Below the pieces are notes generated by a model. The model did not search any database. It saw nothing but the letters and a program-made list of their open reading frames with translations, and had not been told where the DNA came from. 64,000 bases of DNA from an uncultured Gammaproteobacteria bacterium (GTDB lineage Bacteria; Pseudomonadota; Gammaproteobacteria; DRJJ01): the NCBI GenBank assembly GCA_947258795.1, contig CAMYJU010000001.1:186001-250000 (forward strand). Direction: 5' to 3'. The position numbers and the translations under genes were made by a program. Positions 37,993 to 46,404 of the stretch are shown in pieces. Position 1 is the first letter of the stretch. Every line of letters starts with the position of its first letter.

Positions 37993-38628
37993 ATGCCGGT
38001 TATCGCCTTAGTCGGCAACAAGGGTGGAGCAGGCAAAACGACCTTGTCTGTCAATCTGGCAGCAGGACTGGCAAAACAAACAAGTATTGCCGTCGTGGAT
38101 GCTGACCCGCAAGGTTCGGCCTTGCAGTGGCGTGCCTTTTCTGAAAATGAAAACTCCACGCCTGTATATGAGGCGAATGAACATCTCGAAGCCCAGGCCC
38201 GGGAATTATTACAGGATTATCAATACGTTGTTTTTGATTGTCCACCATCCGTACATGCACCGCAAACCACTTCGGTATTGAAATTCAGTGATCTAGCCCT
38301 GATACCCGTACAGCCATCGCCTATGGATTTGTGGGCGACTATCCATATCGAGGAGGCAGTATCGCAGGCGCGGGAGTTCAACGAATCATTGCGAGCCATG
38401 CTGGTCATCAATCAACTGGAAATGCGCACGACGCTATCGCGCCTCGTGCGTGAGGCGGTGTCGGAGATCGGTCTACCCGTCGCAGATACAGCCTTGCGTC
38501 GACGTGCGATCTATCGCAGTAGTGCGCTGGAAGGCAAGAGTGTCTTTGATATGGGCCGCCGTGGTGCCGATGCTGTATCTGAACTCGAACTACTTATTGA
38601 GGAGATAGTCAATCATGGCCACGAATGA
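37993..38628 (+). CDS. mcdA: ParA-type ATPase for carboxysome positioning (McdA)
   Basis: This 211-residue ParA/MinD-family protein has the deviant Walker A motif GNKGGAGKTTLSVNLAAGLA near residues 8-27, the switch region VVDADPQGSALQW and FDCPPS. McdA coats the nucleoid and, driven by McdB, spaces carboxysomes along the cell. Its place behind acRAF and its 14-base overlap with a small basic protein ending RVWPD identify it as the alpha-type McdA rather than a chromosome partition protein. Confidence 0.92.
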   Translation: MPVIALVGNKGGAGKTTLSVNLAAGLAKQTSIAVVDADPQGSALQWRAFSENENSTPVYEANEHLEAQARELLQDYQYVVFDCPPSVHAPQTTSVLKFSDLALIPVQPSPMDLWATIHIEEAVSQAREFNESLRAMLVINQLEMRTTLSRLVREAVSEIGLPVADTALRRRAIYRSSALEGKSVFDMGRRGADAVSELELLIEEIVNHGHE

Positions 38629-38857
38629 CAAAACACGCCAGAAACTGGTCGATACCATGCGCAGAACCAAGGTCGGCGCGAGCAAGAAAGCGACGCCAAA
38701 AACAAAGGCACAACCCAAGCAGGAGGCCAGTAAGCCGGCACCGGCAGCCAAGCCCAAGCCTGCGGTACAGAAAAAACAACAGGCCAGGCCGGCAATCACT
38801 TCAAGCCCGGTTTCCGGTGATGCTTATCAGTCAACTCGGCGCGTATGGCCTGACTAG
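38615..38857 (+). CDS. mcdB: Carboxysome positioning protein McdB
   Basis: This 80-residue, strongly basic, disordered protein starts within the end of mcdA. Lys, Ala, Pro and Gln dominate residues 20-60. The C-terminus STRRVWPD carries the conserved terminal tryptophan motif of alpha-McdB proteins. McdB binds carboxysomes, stimulates the McdA ATPase and tends to phase-separate. The N-terminal basic stretch probably contacts McdA. Confidence 0.88.
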   Translation: MATNDKTRQKLVDTMRRTKVGASKKATPKTKAQPKQEASKPAPAAKPKPAVQKKQQARPAITSSPVSGDAYQSTRRVWPD

Positions 38858-39228
38858 GTACCTGTGCGTGTAGAGCTGTACTAAGTCATTAATAAGACAG
38901 ATATTTATTTGAATAGTGAAATCGCATCATACCTTCAGCCTGCCAAATCCGTTATATCCACAGTGATAGCGTATAGACAGTGCATTATCCATAGATAATA
39001 ATCTATTAATAACGTATACTACATATATTTATATAAATAGATCATTTGCTCAAGACCGGCCTTGAGGGGTTCGCCCTTGAGGATGAACACATAAAAACAT
39101 GTTTTTATTGAGTGATAATACTGCGATGTCCTTGATCCGGGCGTGTTGTAACGTGGCGTGTTATGGTGCCTGATGCTAACCAGTTCCCTGCAAGCAGGTC
39201 TGGCTGAACAGTACGACAGGTGATATGA
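38858..39228. other. Intergenic region upstream of cbbR
   Basis: These 371 bases hold no gene. They are AT-rich and include the inverted repeat at 38991-39006, an ATACTACATATATTTATAT stretch that may be the -10 region for cbbR, and a CTCAAG/CTTGAG hairpin near 39048-39065. Confidence 0.5.
38991..39006. promoter_or_regulatory. Candidate CbbR-type operator upstream of cbbR
   Basis: ATAGATAATAATCTAT is a perfect inverted repeat with 6 bp arms and a 4-base spacer, 222 bases before the cbbR start. It differs from the site upstream of csoS1D by one base. Self-regulation by CbbR would fit. Confidence 0.5.
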
Positions 39229-40278
39229 ATGCCAAAAGCCAAAGACACGAGTTACACCCCGCCGGTAGCCATGCCCGATTACCTGATACGACATGCAACA
39301 CTACGTCAGTTGCAGGTGTTTGAGGCCATATACAGACTGGGGAGTTTTACACGTGCGGCCGAGGAGCTGTTCCTGACGCAGCCCACAGTGTCCATGCAAA
39401 TAAAAAAACTGACTGATGTCATGGGCCTGCCCCTATTCGAACATGTCGGACGTAATGTCGAACCCACCGAGGCCGGTAATGAGTTATACGAAGCCTGTCG
39501 GCGTATGTTCGAGACCCTGTCCAATCTCGAAATGAAAATGGACGATCTCAAGGGCATGAAGCGTGGTCGCCTGCTCATCGCCGTGATTACCACAGCCAAG
39601 TACCTTGCTCCGGAGATCCTCGGTGAATTCAGTCAGCTTTACCCAGGAATTGATCTTGCCCTCAAGGTGACCAATCGTGATCGTATCATCGAACGTATGC
39701 ACGCCAACGCGGATGATCTGTATATCATGGGTCAACCACCTGAGGATGAGATAGATATCCAGACTTATCCGTTTTCACCCAATCCACTCGTGGTCATGGC
39801 GCCACGTAATCACCCCCTGGTCGGTAAAAAGATAGTCTCGCTAGCAGACATCGCCAAGGAACCATTCATTATTCGCGAACCCGGTTCGGGTATCCGTGAC
39901 GCAACCCTGAAACTGTTCAGTGCCCACGGTCTGCGACCCAAGATCCGTATGGAACTGGGTAGTAATGAAGCGATCAAACACGCTATTGTCGCGGGCCTTG
40001 GCCTGTCGGTTTTATCCTTACATACCCTGACCCTGGATGGTGCCGATGGTCCGGTTGCGATTCTCGATGTGGAAGGTTTCCCGATCATGCGCCAGTGGTA
40101 TATCGTGCATCCCAAGGGAAAGGAACTGTCACTTGTGGCCAGCACATTCCTGGATTTTGCTATCGAAAGCGTACCCAGGATCAGTGAGCGTATCGGGAAT
40201 ACATGGCCTGCCCTGAAGAACATGTTAAAAGATGCGAAGAAGGGCACAAAACACAGGAAAAAAGCGGTAAGCAAGTAA
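39229..40278 (+). CDS. cbbR: LysR-type regulator of CO2 fixation, CbbR
   Basis: This 349-residue protein has an N-terminal winged helix-turn-helix (LRQLQVFEAIYRLGSFTRAA, then LFLTQPTVSMQIKKL) and a LysR effector domain (YLAPEILGEFSQLYPGIDLA, REPGSGIRDATLKLF, GLGLSVLSLHTL). CbbR proteins sense RuBP, NADPH or related metabolites and activate RuBisCO operons. AGGTGA precedes the chosen ATG. The N-terminus is longer than usual by about 20 residues; an internal ATG at residue 15 (MPDYLIRHATL) is a possible alternative start. It sits between the cso operon and a SulP gene. Confidence 0.93.
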   Translation: MPKAKDTSYTPPVAMPDYLIRHATLRQLQVFEAIYRLGSFTRAAEELFLTQPTVSMQIKKLTDVMGLPLFEHVGRNVEPTEAGNELYEACRRMFETLSNLEMKMDDLKGMKRGRLLIAVITTAKYLAPEILGEFSQLYPGIDLALKVTNRDRIIERMHANADDLYIMGQPPEDEIDIQTYPFSPNPLVVMAPRNHPLVGKKIVSLADIAKEPFIIREPGSGIRDATLKLFSAHGLRPKIRMELGSNEAIKHAIVAGLGLSVLSLHTLTLDGADGPVAILDVEGFPIMRQWYIVHPKGKELSLVASTFLDFAIESVPRISERIGNTWPALKNMLKDAKKGTKHRKKAVSK

Positions 40279-40424
40279 CTTTCCATTACAGGCGATGATC
40301 GTTGCCCAGCAATGAGATCTATCGTCAAACATATGATTTGAACGCTATTCATGTCGGTAATGCTGGATATTCTCAAGATATAAAATGATTAGTTTGTCCA
40401 AAACAGTATTGTTCGGATATTTAC

Positions 40425-42104
40425 ATGCAGATATTTAATGAAATAGGACTCAATAATTTACGCGGTGACCTGTTTGGTGGTGTTACCGCAGCGGTGATTG
40501 CATTACCAATGGCTCTGGCATTTGGCGTAGCCTCGGGGGCAGGAGCAGAGGCGGGTATGTATGGTGCCATACTTGTAGGCTTGTTCGCTGCACTTTTCGG
40601 GGGGTCGCCTACACTTATCTCGGAGCCGACTGGCCCCATGACGGTCATATTTACCGCCGTTATAGCCAAGCTCATCGCCTCTGATCCAGTCAATGGTATG
40701 GCGATGGCATTTACGGTCGTGGTTATGGCTGGAGGCTTCCAGATTGTCTTCGGTGCTTTGCGTCTCGGTAAATATGTCACCTTAATGCCATACACGGTTA
40801 TCTCCGGTTTCATGTCCGGTATCGGCCTGATTCTGATAATTTTGCAAATCGGGCCATTACTTGGGCAAGCCGCACCTCCTGGTGGTGTACTTGGTGTTCT
40901 AGAAAATATTGAGCAACTTTTTTCCGGTATAAAAATACAGGAAACCATGTTGGCAGGCTTAACGGTCGCTATTCTGTTTCTCATGCCATCAAGGTTCAAG
41001 CGTTATATACCTCCACAATTGCTTGCACTGGTTGTGGGTACAGTTGTTTCTATCCTGCTATTCAATAATCCTGATATCCGACGTATTGGAGAGATTCCAA
41101 CCGGACTGCCCGATTTCAGAATGCCGGTATTCAGTATTGAGCAATGGCAAATAATGTTTTTAGATGCCATCGTGCTTGGTTTACTTGGCTGTATCGATGC
41201 ATTGCTGACCTCGGTGGTCGCTGATAGCCTCACACGGCAGCAACATAATTCCGATAAAGAACTGATTGGCCAGGGTGTCGGAAATGTTATGTCTGGGCTG
41301 TTTGGTGGATTACCCGGTGCCGGAGCGACAATGGGCACTGTGGTAAGTATTCAGGCCGGGTCTAAAACGGCCCTGTCAGGCCTGATCAGGGCAGGGATAT
41401 TGCTGATTGTCATCTTGTGGGCGGCAGGATTGACTGCAATCATACCGCTGGCTGTGTTGGCCGGTATCGCACTCAAGGTCGGTATCGATATTATCGACTG
41501 GGGGTTTCTGAAGCGCGCCCATCTCATATCCGGTAAGGGTGCGTTGATAACTTATGGTGTCATAGCACTGACGGTATTTGTTGACCTGATTGTTGCCGTT
41601 GGTATTGGCTTGTTTGTCGCCAATGTCATGACCATTACACGTCTTTCGGAATTGCAAGCTGATGATGTCAAGGTCGTAACTGATCCCGAGCTTACTGATC
41701 TCGAATTGTCGGAATATGAGCGAGACCTGTTAAGAAGTGCGCAAAACAAGGTAACGCTTTTACATCTTAAGGGTACAATGATTTTCGGCGCGTCTCGTGC
41801 AATTAGTCGTAAGAATTCCGAGGTGGAAGATTGTCAAGCATTGATCATTGATATCAGCAGTCTGTTGCATCTGGGTGTTTCTTCTGCATTAGTATTGGAA
41901 GAGGCTATTCTAGATATGATTAAAGCGAATCGTTGTGTTTATTTGGTTGGGGCTAAAGGGCAGCCCCGTGAGAGGCTGGAGAAGTTAGAAGTCATTCAAA
42001 AATTGCCGGCAATTAACCTTTTTGATCAACGCTCCATGGCACTCGAACGTGCTATCTACAGTTGTAAAGCGCTAGAGGAAGGCGGTTCCATAGGAAGTGT
42101 GTAA
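40425..42104 (+). CDS. SulP-family anion transporter, probable bicarbonate uptake
   Basis: This 559-residue membrane protein has about 12 helices. NNLRGDLFGGVTAAVIALPM marks the start of the SulP fold, and GSPTLISEPTGPMTVIFTAV is the conserved substrate loop. The C-terminal cytosolic STAS domain (about 440-550) includes LIIDISSLLHLGVSSALVLE. SulP proteins move sulfate, bicarbonate or other anions. BicA of cyanobacteria and SulP genes next to cbbR or cso genes in autotrophs carry bicarbonate, so context favours that here. No substrate can be proved from sequence. Confidence 0.88.
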   Translation: MQIFNEIGLNNLRGDLFGGVTAAVIALPMALAFGVASGAGAEAGMYGAILVGLFAALFGGSPTLISEPTGPMTVIFTAVIAKLIASDPVNGMAMAFTVVVMAGGFQIVFGALRLGKYVTLMPYTVISGFMSGIGLILIILQIGPLLGQAAPPGGVLGVLENIEQLFSGIKIQETMLAGLTVAILFLMPSRFKRYIPPQLLALVVGTVVSILLFNNPDIRRIGEIPTGLPDFRMPVFSIEQWQIMFLDAIVLGLLGCIDALLTSVVADSLTRQQHNSDKELIGQGVGNVMSGLFGGLPGAGATMGTVVSIQAGSKTALSGLIRAGILLIVILWAAGLTAIIPLAVLAGIALKVGIDIIDWGFLKRAHLISGKGALITYGVIALTVFVDLIVAVGIGLFVANVMTITRLSELQADDVKVVTDPELTDLELSEYERDLLRSAQNKVTLLHLKGTMIFGASRAISRKNSEVEDCQALIIDISSLLHLGVSSALVLEEAILDMIKANRCVYLVGAKGQPRERLEKLEVIQKLPAINLFDQRSMALERAIYSCKALEEGGSIGSV

Positions 42105-42190
42105 ATAGCATACAGCGAAAGATAAAAAATCATTTGTGGTTCATGCTTGTGTGGAGCAATGCAGGTTCTGTTTTCTTAAATTATTTGCCA

Positions 42191-42517
42191 CTAGCCACTG
42201 AATTTTACAAGTCTGGTTACCTGAATATCCGATACAAACACGACGCCTGAGTGCTCGCTATAAAAAGGTGATAGTCCTTCAAGAATGGGTTCGACCATTT
42301 CTTCCGGCACAGCTGCGATAATCATGATTAGGACGTCTTCCTCATTAAACATCAGGTGGCCTTCATGAAAACCGTGGCGGCCCTTACCGGAAAGATTATT
42401 GATAATGGTATAACCGGTTACGCCGGCATTATCGAGCAAATCGGTTGCAAATGCCTGATGCTCACCACTGAGAATGATTTCGAGTTTCTTGACTGAGCTG
42501 AAGTTGAGGTTTTTCAT
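42191..42517 (-). CDS. Carboxysome/DAB-associated PII-like protein (CPII type)
   Basis: This 108-residue protein has a PII-like pattern: LEIILSGEHQAFATDLLDNA for the first strand-helix, then GVTGYTIINNLSGKGRHGFH and VLIMIIAAVPEEMVEPILEG. The T-loop lacks the uridylylated Tyr of GlnB. A bicarbonate- and adenylate-binding homolog, CPII, was described in Thiomonas next to a transporter for inorganic carbon. Its ATG overlaps the dabA stop (ATGA), so it is co-translated and likely modulates the DAB complex. Confidence 0.85.
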   Translation of the reverse strand: MKNLNFSSVKKLEIILSGEHQAFATDLLDNAGVTGYTIINNLSGKGRHGFHEGHLMFNEEDVLIMIIAAVPEEMVEPILEGLSPFYSEHSGVVFVSDIQVTRLVKFSG

Positions 42518-45500
42518 TGTGTGCTGGGCTCCTTCGCTAAGGATGATTCATTTGCATCAGTAAGGTTCTGGGCATCCCACTGGTCATTATTGTAGGTATA
42601 CACGGTTTGTTTTTCCGGATCGATGACGAGTAAGCGGATCCAATCATTTCGTACCAGATTCTTGACCGCTACGACACTTTCCAGGGCGCGCTGAGCATGT
42701 TCCAGTGGCGCCTCGATCAAGGTAATCAATCGCAATGGATCATGATACGGCAAACCTTTATCCAGGACGGTCTGGGAAGGCAGGCCAGTGCGCAGATCAC
42801 TCAGGCCACCGGTCATTACGCCAAAGCGTCCGGCAACATTATGGTAAACCTTGCTACTACTGCCAAAACGTTCATTATCTACCGTCGAAAAATAGTGCTC
42901 CATATTGATCCATTGAGCCACCACCAAAGGACCGGTAATAATGTTTTCCAATAGGCGTTGTATCGGGTCCAGACGATAGTCATAGGAATGCAGGAACGAA
43001 CGGCCTTCCAGTGACATGTCCTTGCTTAAGGAGCGACGACCAATAATAAAATAGGCGTTGCGGGATAATCCCCATTCCGGCCGCACTTGTGACCAGTCCA
43101 TGGCATTACGCTCGATTTCGCGATAGGCTGCCGTTGGCTCCCGGGTCTTTGGTTTAAGTTGTAAACTGGGTAAGCGCTCCTGGGCACATAGACGCGAGGC
43201 CGCCAACAGACCGTTACGTAAACGATCGATATAGAAGATATGCGTGGATGGAATATGATCGAGATCGTATAGAGTGAGTTCGTCCGTGGTGGTGTTGTGC
43301 AGTGCCCCGACAAACCAGGCGTCATCCGCGATATCGATACCTTGTTCACGTAACTTACGGCGCACTTCTTTTTTATTCGCCATCTGGGCGAGCACCCGTG
43401 CACTGACCAGGCCATGATTACCGCCGCAAGCGCCGCAATCCAGTGCCGATTCGTACGGATTGTTTTCCGAGGTACTGCCATGCCCGAACAGCAAAATAAA
43501 ACGCGAGAAATCCCTGGTTAAACCGATTGAATGCAAAGCCTGACTAACAAACCCAACTTGCTCATCCAGGCTGAAGCCGATACGCGCGAGTCTTTCCATT
43601 TGCAATTGGGTATAGGCCGCATCGATCCGATAGGTATCGCGTAGACGCAAAATGAATTCGCGTTCCTGTTGCTTGTTTAAATTTAGCGAGCTGGCCAGTG
43701 TCGGAGCGCCGGAGTGTCTGCCTAGCGCGGCTTCACGCAACTCACGCACCATGCTGTCACTGATGTGCTCGGGCTCCAAACCAAGGTCCTGCTCAATCGC
43801 CATGATAATCACGGCACGTTGCACTGCTCTTAAAATGGAATCTGCCTGCTCGCGATCAAGTTTATCGATTAGTAAATGGGTGGAGCGTTTTTTGCGATAC
43901 AGACGTTTACGCCAGTGGTTGTAGGTTTGCGGCATCAGGGTCTTGCCGACCATATCAAACCCGAATAACAAACCAATGGCCTCCACGGTAACGAAGGGAC
44001 CAAGCACTGACTCCTTCAACTCATGCAAAGCCTTCTCTAGTGCGGTGACTGGATGCACATCCTCGGCATCGGCGACAGTCATTTCCAGTACCAGGTTTTT
44101 TGGCGTTAACAGCACTGGACAAAGATGCATTTCGCTGCCTTTACCCAGTTCCATAAAGCTCACCGGTACACCAAAGAAACCGGCGATACCATAGGTTTGA
44201 TAATCGCCGACACCTTCCAAATGACGACGAATACGTTCGGAACGGGTATCGATGCAGAACATCGCCTGCACGAAGGGACGCTTGGTGCGGCGCTCCGGTG
44301 GCGTTGTATTCACACCGGCCAGTAACTGTTTAATGGCATGGGCTTCCATGGCGTGCAACCAGACCATGCCTTCACCGTGTTCAAATATGCGCAAGCTATC
44401 CAATAAATCATTAAATTGTTCGGCCGATAAGGATTGCAGCGCATCGACCTGATTGACGCGTGTAGCCAGCGTGCGCAGTCTGTCTGCCTGGGTCCCGGCC
44501 TCATGCTGGCGTTTGAACTCGACATATTCATGAAAAACTTTTTCGATTTGCGAGGCATTGCCACGTGCCAGGGTCTGTTCCACGCGTTTTGCCATGGCCG
44601 GTACTATGCGTTTGCCATATAACTCATAGCGCAAATAAGTTTCCATGGTTTTGCTTCCGATGGCATCTCCAATTGCAACCGCCGTAGTAGTAATATCTTT
44701 ACGACCAGGCTCATTGAGCCGTTCGCTAAGCAGGGCAAGTGCAAAGGTTAAGCGCACCGCAAGCAGGTCAATCAGGTCAGCAGGGTATTGCTTGCTCCAG
44801 TAATAATTCTTGGCATTCCAGCGCCAGCGAATGAAGCCAGTCCATCCATGCAGTTCTGCCAATTCGCGTGTGAAATAATGAACCCAGCGATCCTCGGGGA
44901 TGCCAAGCGTATTCATGACATGGGCAATCACGCCTTCAGGTGTATCATCCACGGCAAGAATGTCCTGGATATGCATACCGCGCAAATAAAGTCGGAAATT
45001 GCGGTTAGCCACTTCACGCCAGGATTTGAAGAATCCGCGTTTGCGACCCGGCATTGACCAGACTGATTGCCCTTCATCAAAAAAGTCCAGACAACTTTTT
45101 ATCACCAGTTCATCGAGTTCGGTGCCAATTTCGGTGCCATACAGTGCATCGACGGCATCATAAACTGGGCGATCACCGAGTAATTCATGACGTAAGTATG
45201 GCACCAAACGGTCAGGCGTAAATGCCTTCTGTGGTGGTGATGACTGGTCGTTTACAGCTGCCTGAATATCCTCAACATTGACGATGTTATGTCTGAACAC
45301 CACTTTTTGTTCAGTCTGGGTTAACAGTGCCATCAGCCATTGCTGCAGATCAATTCCGGGGCTGGGTTCACGTTCGGCTACATAGGTGGCAACCTGTGCA
45401 GCCAGGTCCTGTTTGTCCACCTTGCCTTGTTCGAGATAGTGTTGATAGATAGGACGGCGTAAAAACACATGACCATGTAATAAACGCCTGCCTTCCTGTA

Positions 45501-45645
45501 CTGCCTGTTCAAACGGCAGATCCTCCAGCCCGTGTAAAGGGTTATGATGAATGAAGGTGCGCATTGGCCAGAAAAAAGGTATCGGTTCGCTCGCGACATA
45601 GACCATGGAGCGGATACTGAGTCTTTGTCCTGCTGATAAACTCAT
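42514..45645 (-). CDS. dabA: DabA, carbonic-anhydrase-like subunit of an inorganic carbon pump
   Basis: This 1043-residue protein of the UPF0753/DUF2309 family pairs with the membrane protein DabB to hydrate CO2 in one direction, powered by an ion gradient. The zinc site can be recognised: Cys464 and Asp466 in QAMFCIDTRSE, His722 in FGHGSTSENN, and Cys737 in ALDCGACGGNHG. The spacing of 15 between His722 and Cys737 equals that known for Halothiobacillus DabA2 (His524, Cys539). It is longer than DabA2. It overlaps its neighbours by ATGA on both sides. Confidence 0.95.
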   Translation of the reverse strand: MSLSAGQRLSIRSMVYVASEPIPFFWPMRTFIHHNPLHGLEDLPFEQAVQEGRRLLHGHVFLRRPIYQHYLEQGKVDKQDLAAQVATYVAEREPSPGIDLQQWLMALLTQTEQKVVFRHNIVNVEDIQAAVNDQSSPPQKAFTPDRLVPYLRHELLGDRPVYDAVDALYGTEIGTELDELVIKSCLDFFDEGQSVWSMPGRKRGFFKSWREVANRNFRLYLRGMHIQDILAVDDTPEGVIAHVMNTLGIPEDRWVHYFTRELAELHGWTGFIRWRWNAKNYYWSKQYPADLIDLLAVRLTFALALLSERLNEPGRKDITTTAVAIGDAIGSKTMETYLRYELYGKRIVPAMAKRVEQTLARGNASQIEKVFHEYVEFKRQHEAGTQADRLRTLATRVNQVDALQSLSAEQFNDLLDSLRIFEHGEGMVWLHAMEAHAIKQLLAGVNTTPPERRTKRPFVQAMFCIDTRSERIRRHLEGVGDYQTYGIAGFFGVPVSFMELGKGSEMHLCPVLLTPKNLVLEMTVADAEDVHPVTALEKALHELKESVLGPFVTVEAIGLLFGFDMVGKTLMPQTYNHWRKRLYRKKRSTHLLIDKLDREQADSILRAVQRAVIIMAIEQDLGLEPEHISDSMVRELREAALGRHSGAPTLASSLNLNKQQEREFILRLRDTYRIDAAYTQLQMERLARIGFSLDEQVGFVSQALHSIGLTRDFSRFILLFGHGSTSENNPYESALDCGACGGNHGLVSARVLAQMANKKEVRRKLREQGIDIADDAWFVGALHNTTTDELTLYDLDHIPSTHIFYIDRLRNGLLAASRLCAQERLPSLQLKPKTREPTAAYREIERNAMDWSQVRPEWGLSRNAYFIIGRRSLSKDMSLEGRSFLHSYDYRLDPIQRLLENIITGPLVVAQWINMEHYFSTVDNERFGSSSKVYHNVAGRFGVMTGGLSDLRTGLPSQTVLDKGLPYHDPLRLITLIEAPLEHAQRALESVVAVKNLVRNDWIRLLVIDPEKQTVYTYNNDQWDAQNLTDANESSLAKEPSTQ

Positions 45646-46403
45646 AAGATTACTCCACTCAGATAGATGCCGCCAATAATCAGCATGAGTAGTATTAAGG
45701 CATATAAACTGATTGTGGTAATTTCCATATCCAGAATTTTGACATTACTGGCTCTTCCCACGATCAGGCCTTGAATTAATCTGGCGCCAGCCCAGCTCCA
45801 TAACAGCCAAATGAGTAATAAGGCCATCGCAGCAAGTGGAGTGGCAGAAATGGTTTCGACGATCATATCGAGCATAATAAAAAAAGTGGGAAACAAGGGT
45901 GTCGCAATCGCGGCCACAACAACCGTGACCAGTATCCCTGTGAATCGAGGAATGGTTCGCGCCAGTCCGCCGTATAAGCCGGTATAGGCGGCACCAAAAC
46001 GCTGTTCAAGTCCTGCACTCAGTAGTACCAGTAATACCAGTGGAGTACTCATGCTGATTGCATAGCTATACAGTAATCCCACCGGGGTATCATGCATGAC
46101 GGCCAGCCACAACAAACTCCATAACGAAGTGGCCAGAAAGCCGCTCCACTGGGTCACTTCGCGCAAGCTAAGCATACGTAAGGCATACAAGGCCGAGGTA
46201 GTCAGTGCCATCGGCATTAACCAATCAGGTATGACCACTTTGCTGTTGTACACAATGAGTAAACCGATTAACGGCCAGACTGCAAATAAGAGCACCCGTA
46301 ACCAGGGATGTTTGATGTTATCAACGATGGCGTTGAATATCATGCTCATTGGAAACAGAGGTAGGAAAACGCCTGTAAGCAGAATGATGATGATCCCGGT
46401 CAT
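45642..46403 (-). CDS. Small NuoM/NuoN-like membrane protein between dabB and dabA
   Basis: This 253-residue protein is made almost only of about seven or eight membrane helices. The stretch YGGLARTIPRFTGILVTVVV with AIATPLFPTFF resembles the GGLAxxMPR region of NuoM and MrpD antiporter subunits, so it looks like a shortened antiporter module. Minimal DAB systems need only DabA and DabB. This gene lies one base after dabB and overlaps dabA, so it is likely a third subunit. Its role is not established. Confidence 0.7.
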   Translation of the reverse strand: MTGIIIILLTGVFLPLFPMSMIFNAIVDNIKHPWLRVLLFAVWPLIGLLIVYNSKVVIPDWLMPMALTTSALYALRMLSLREVTQWSGFLATSLWSLLWLAVMHDTPVGLLYSYAISMSTPLVLLVLLSAGLEQRFGAAYTGLYGGLARTIPRFTGILVTVVVAAIATPLFPTFFIMLDMIVETISATPLAAMALLLIWLLWSWAGARLIQGLIVGRASNVKILDMEITTISLYALILLMLIIGGIYLSGVIL

Positions 46404-46404
46404 G

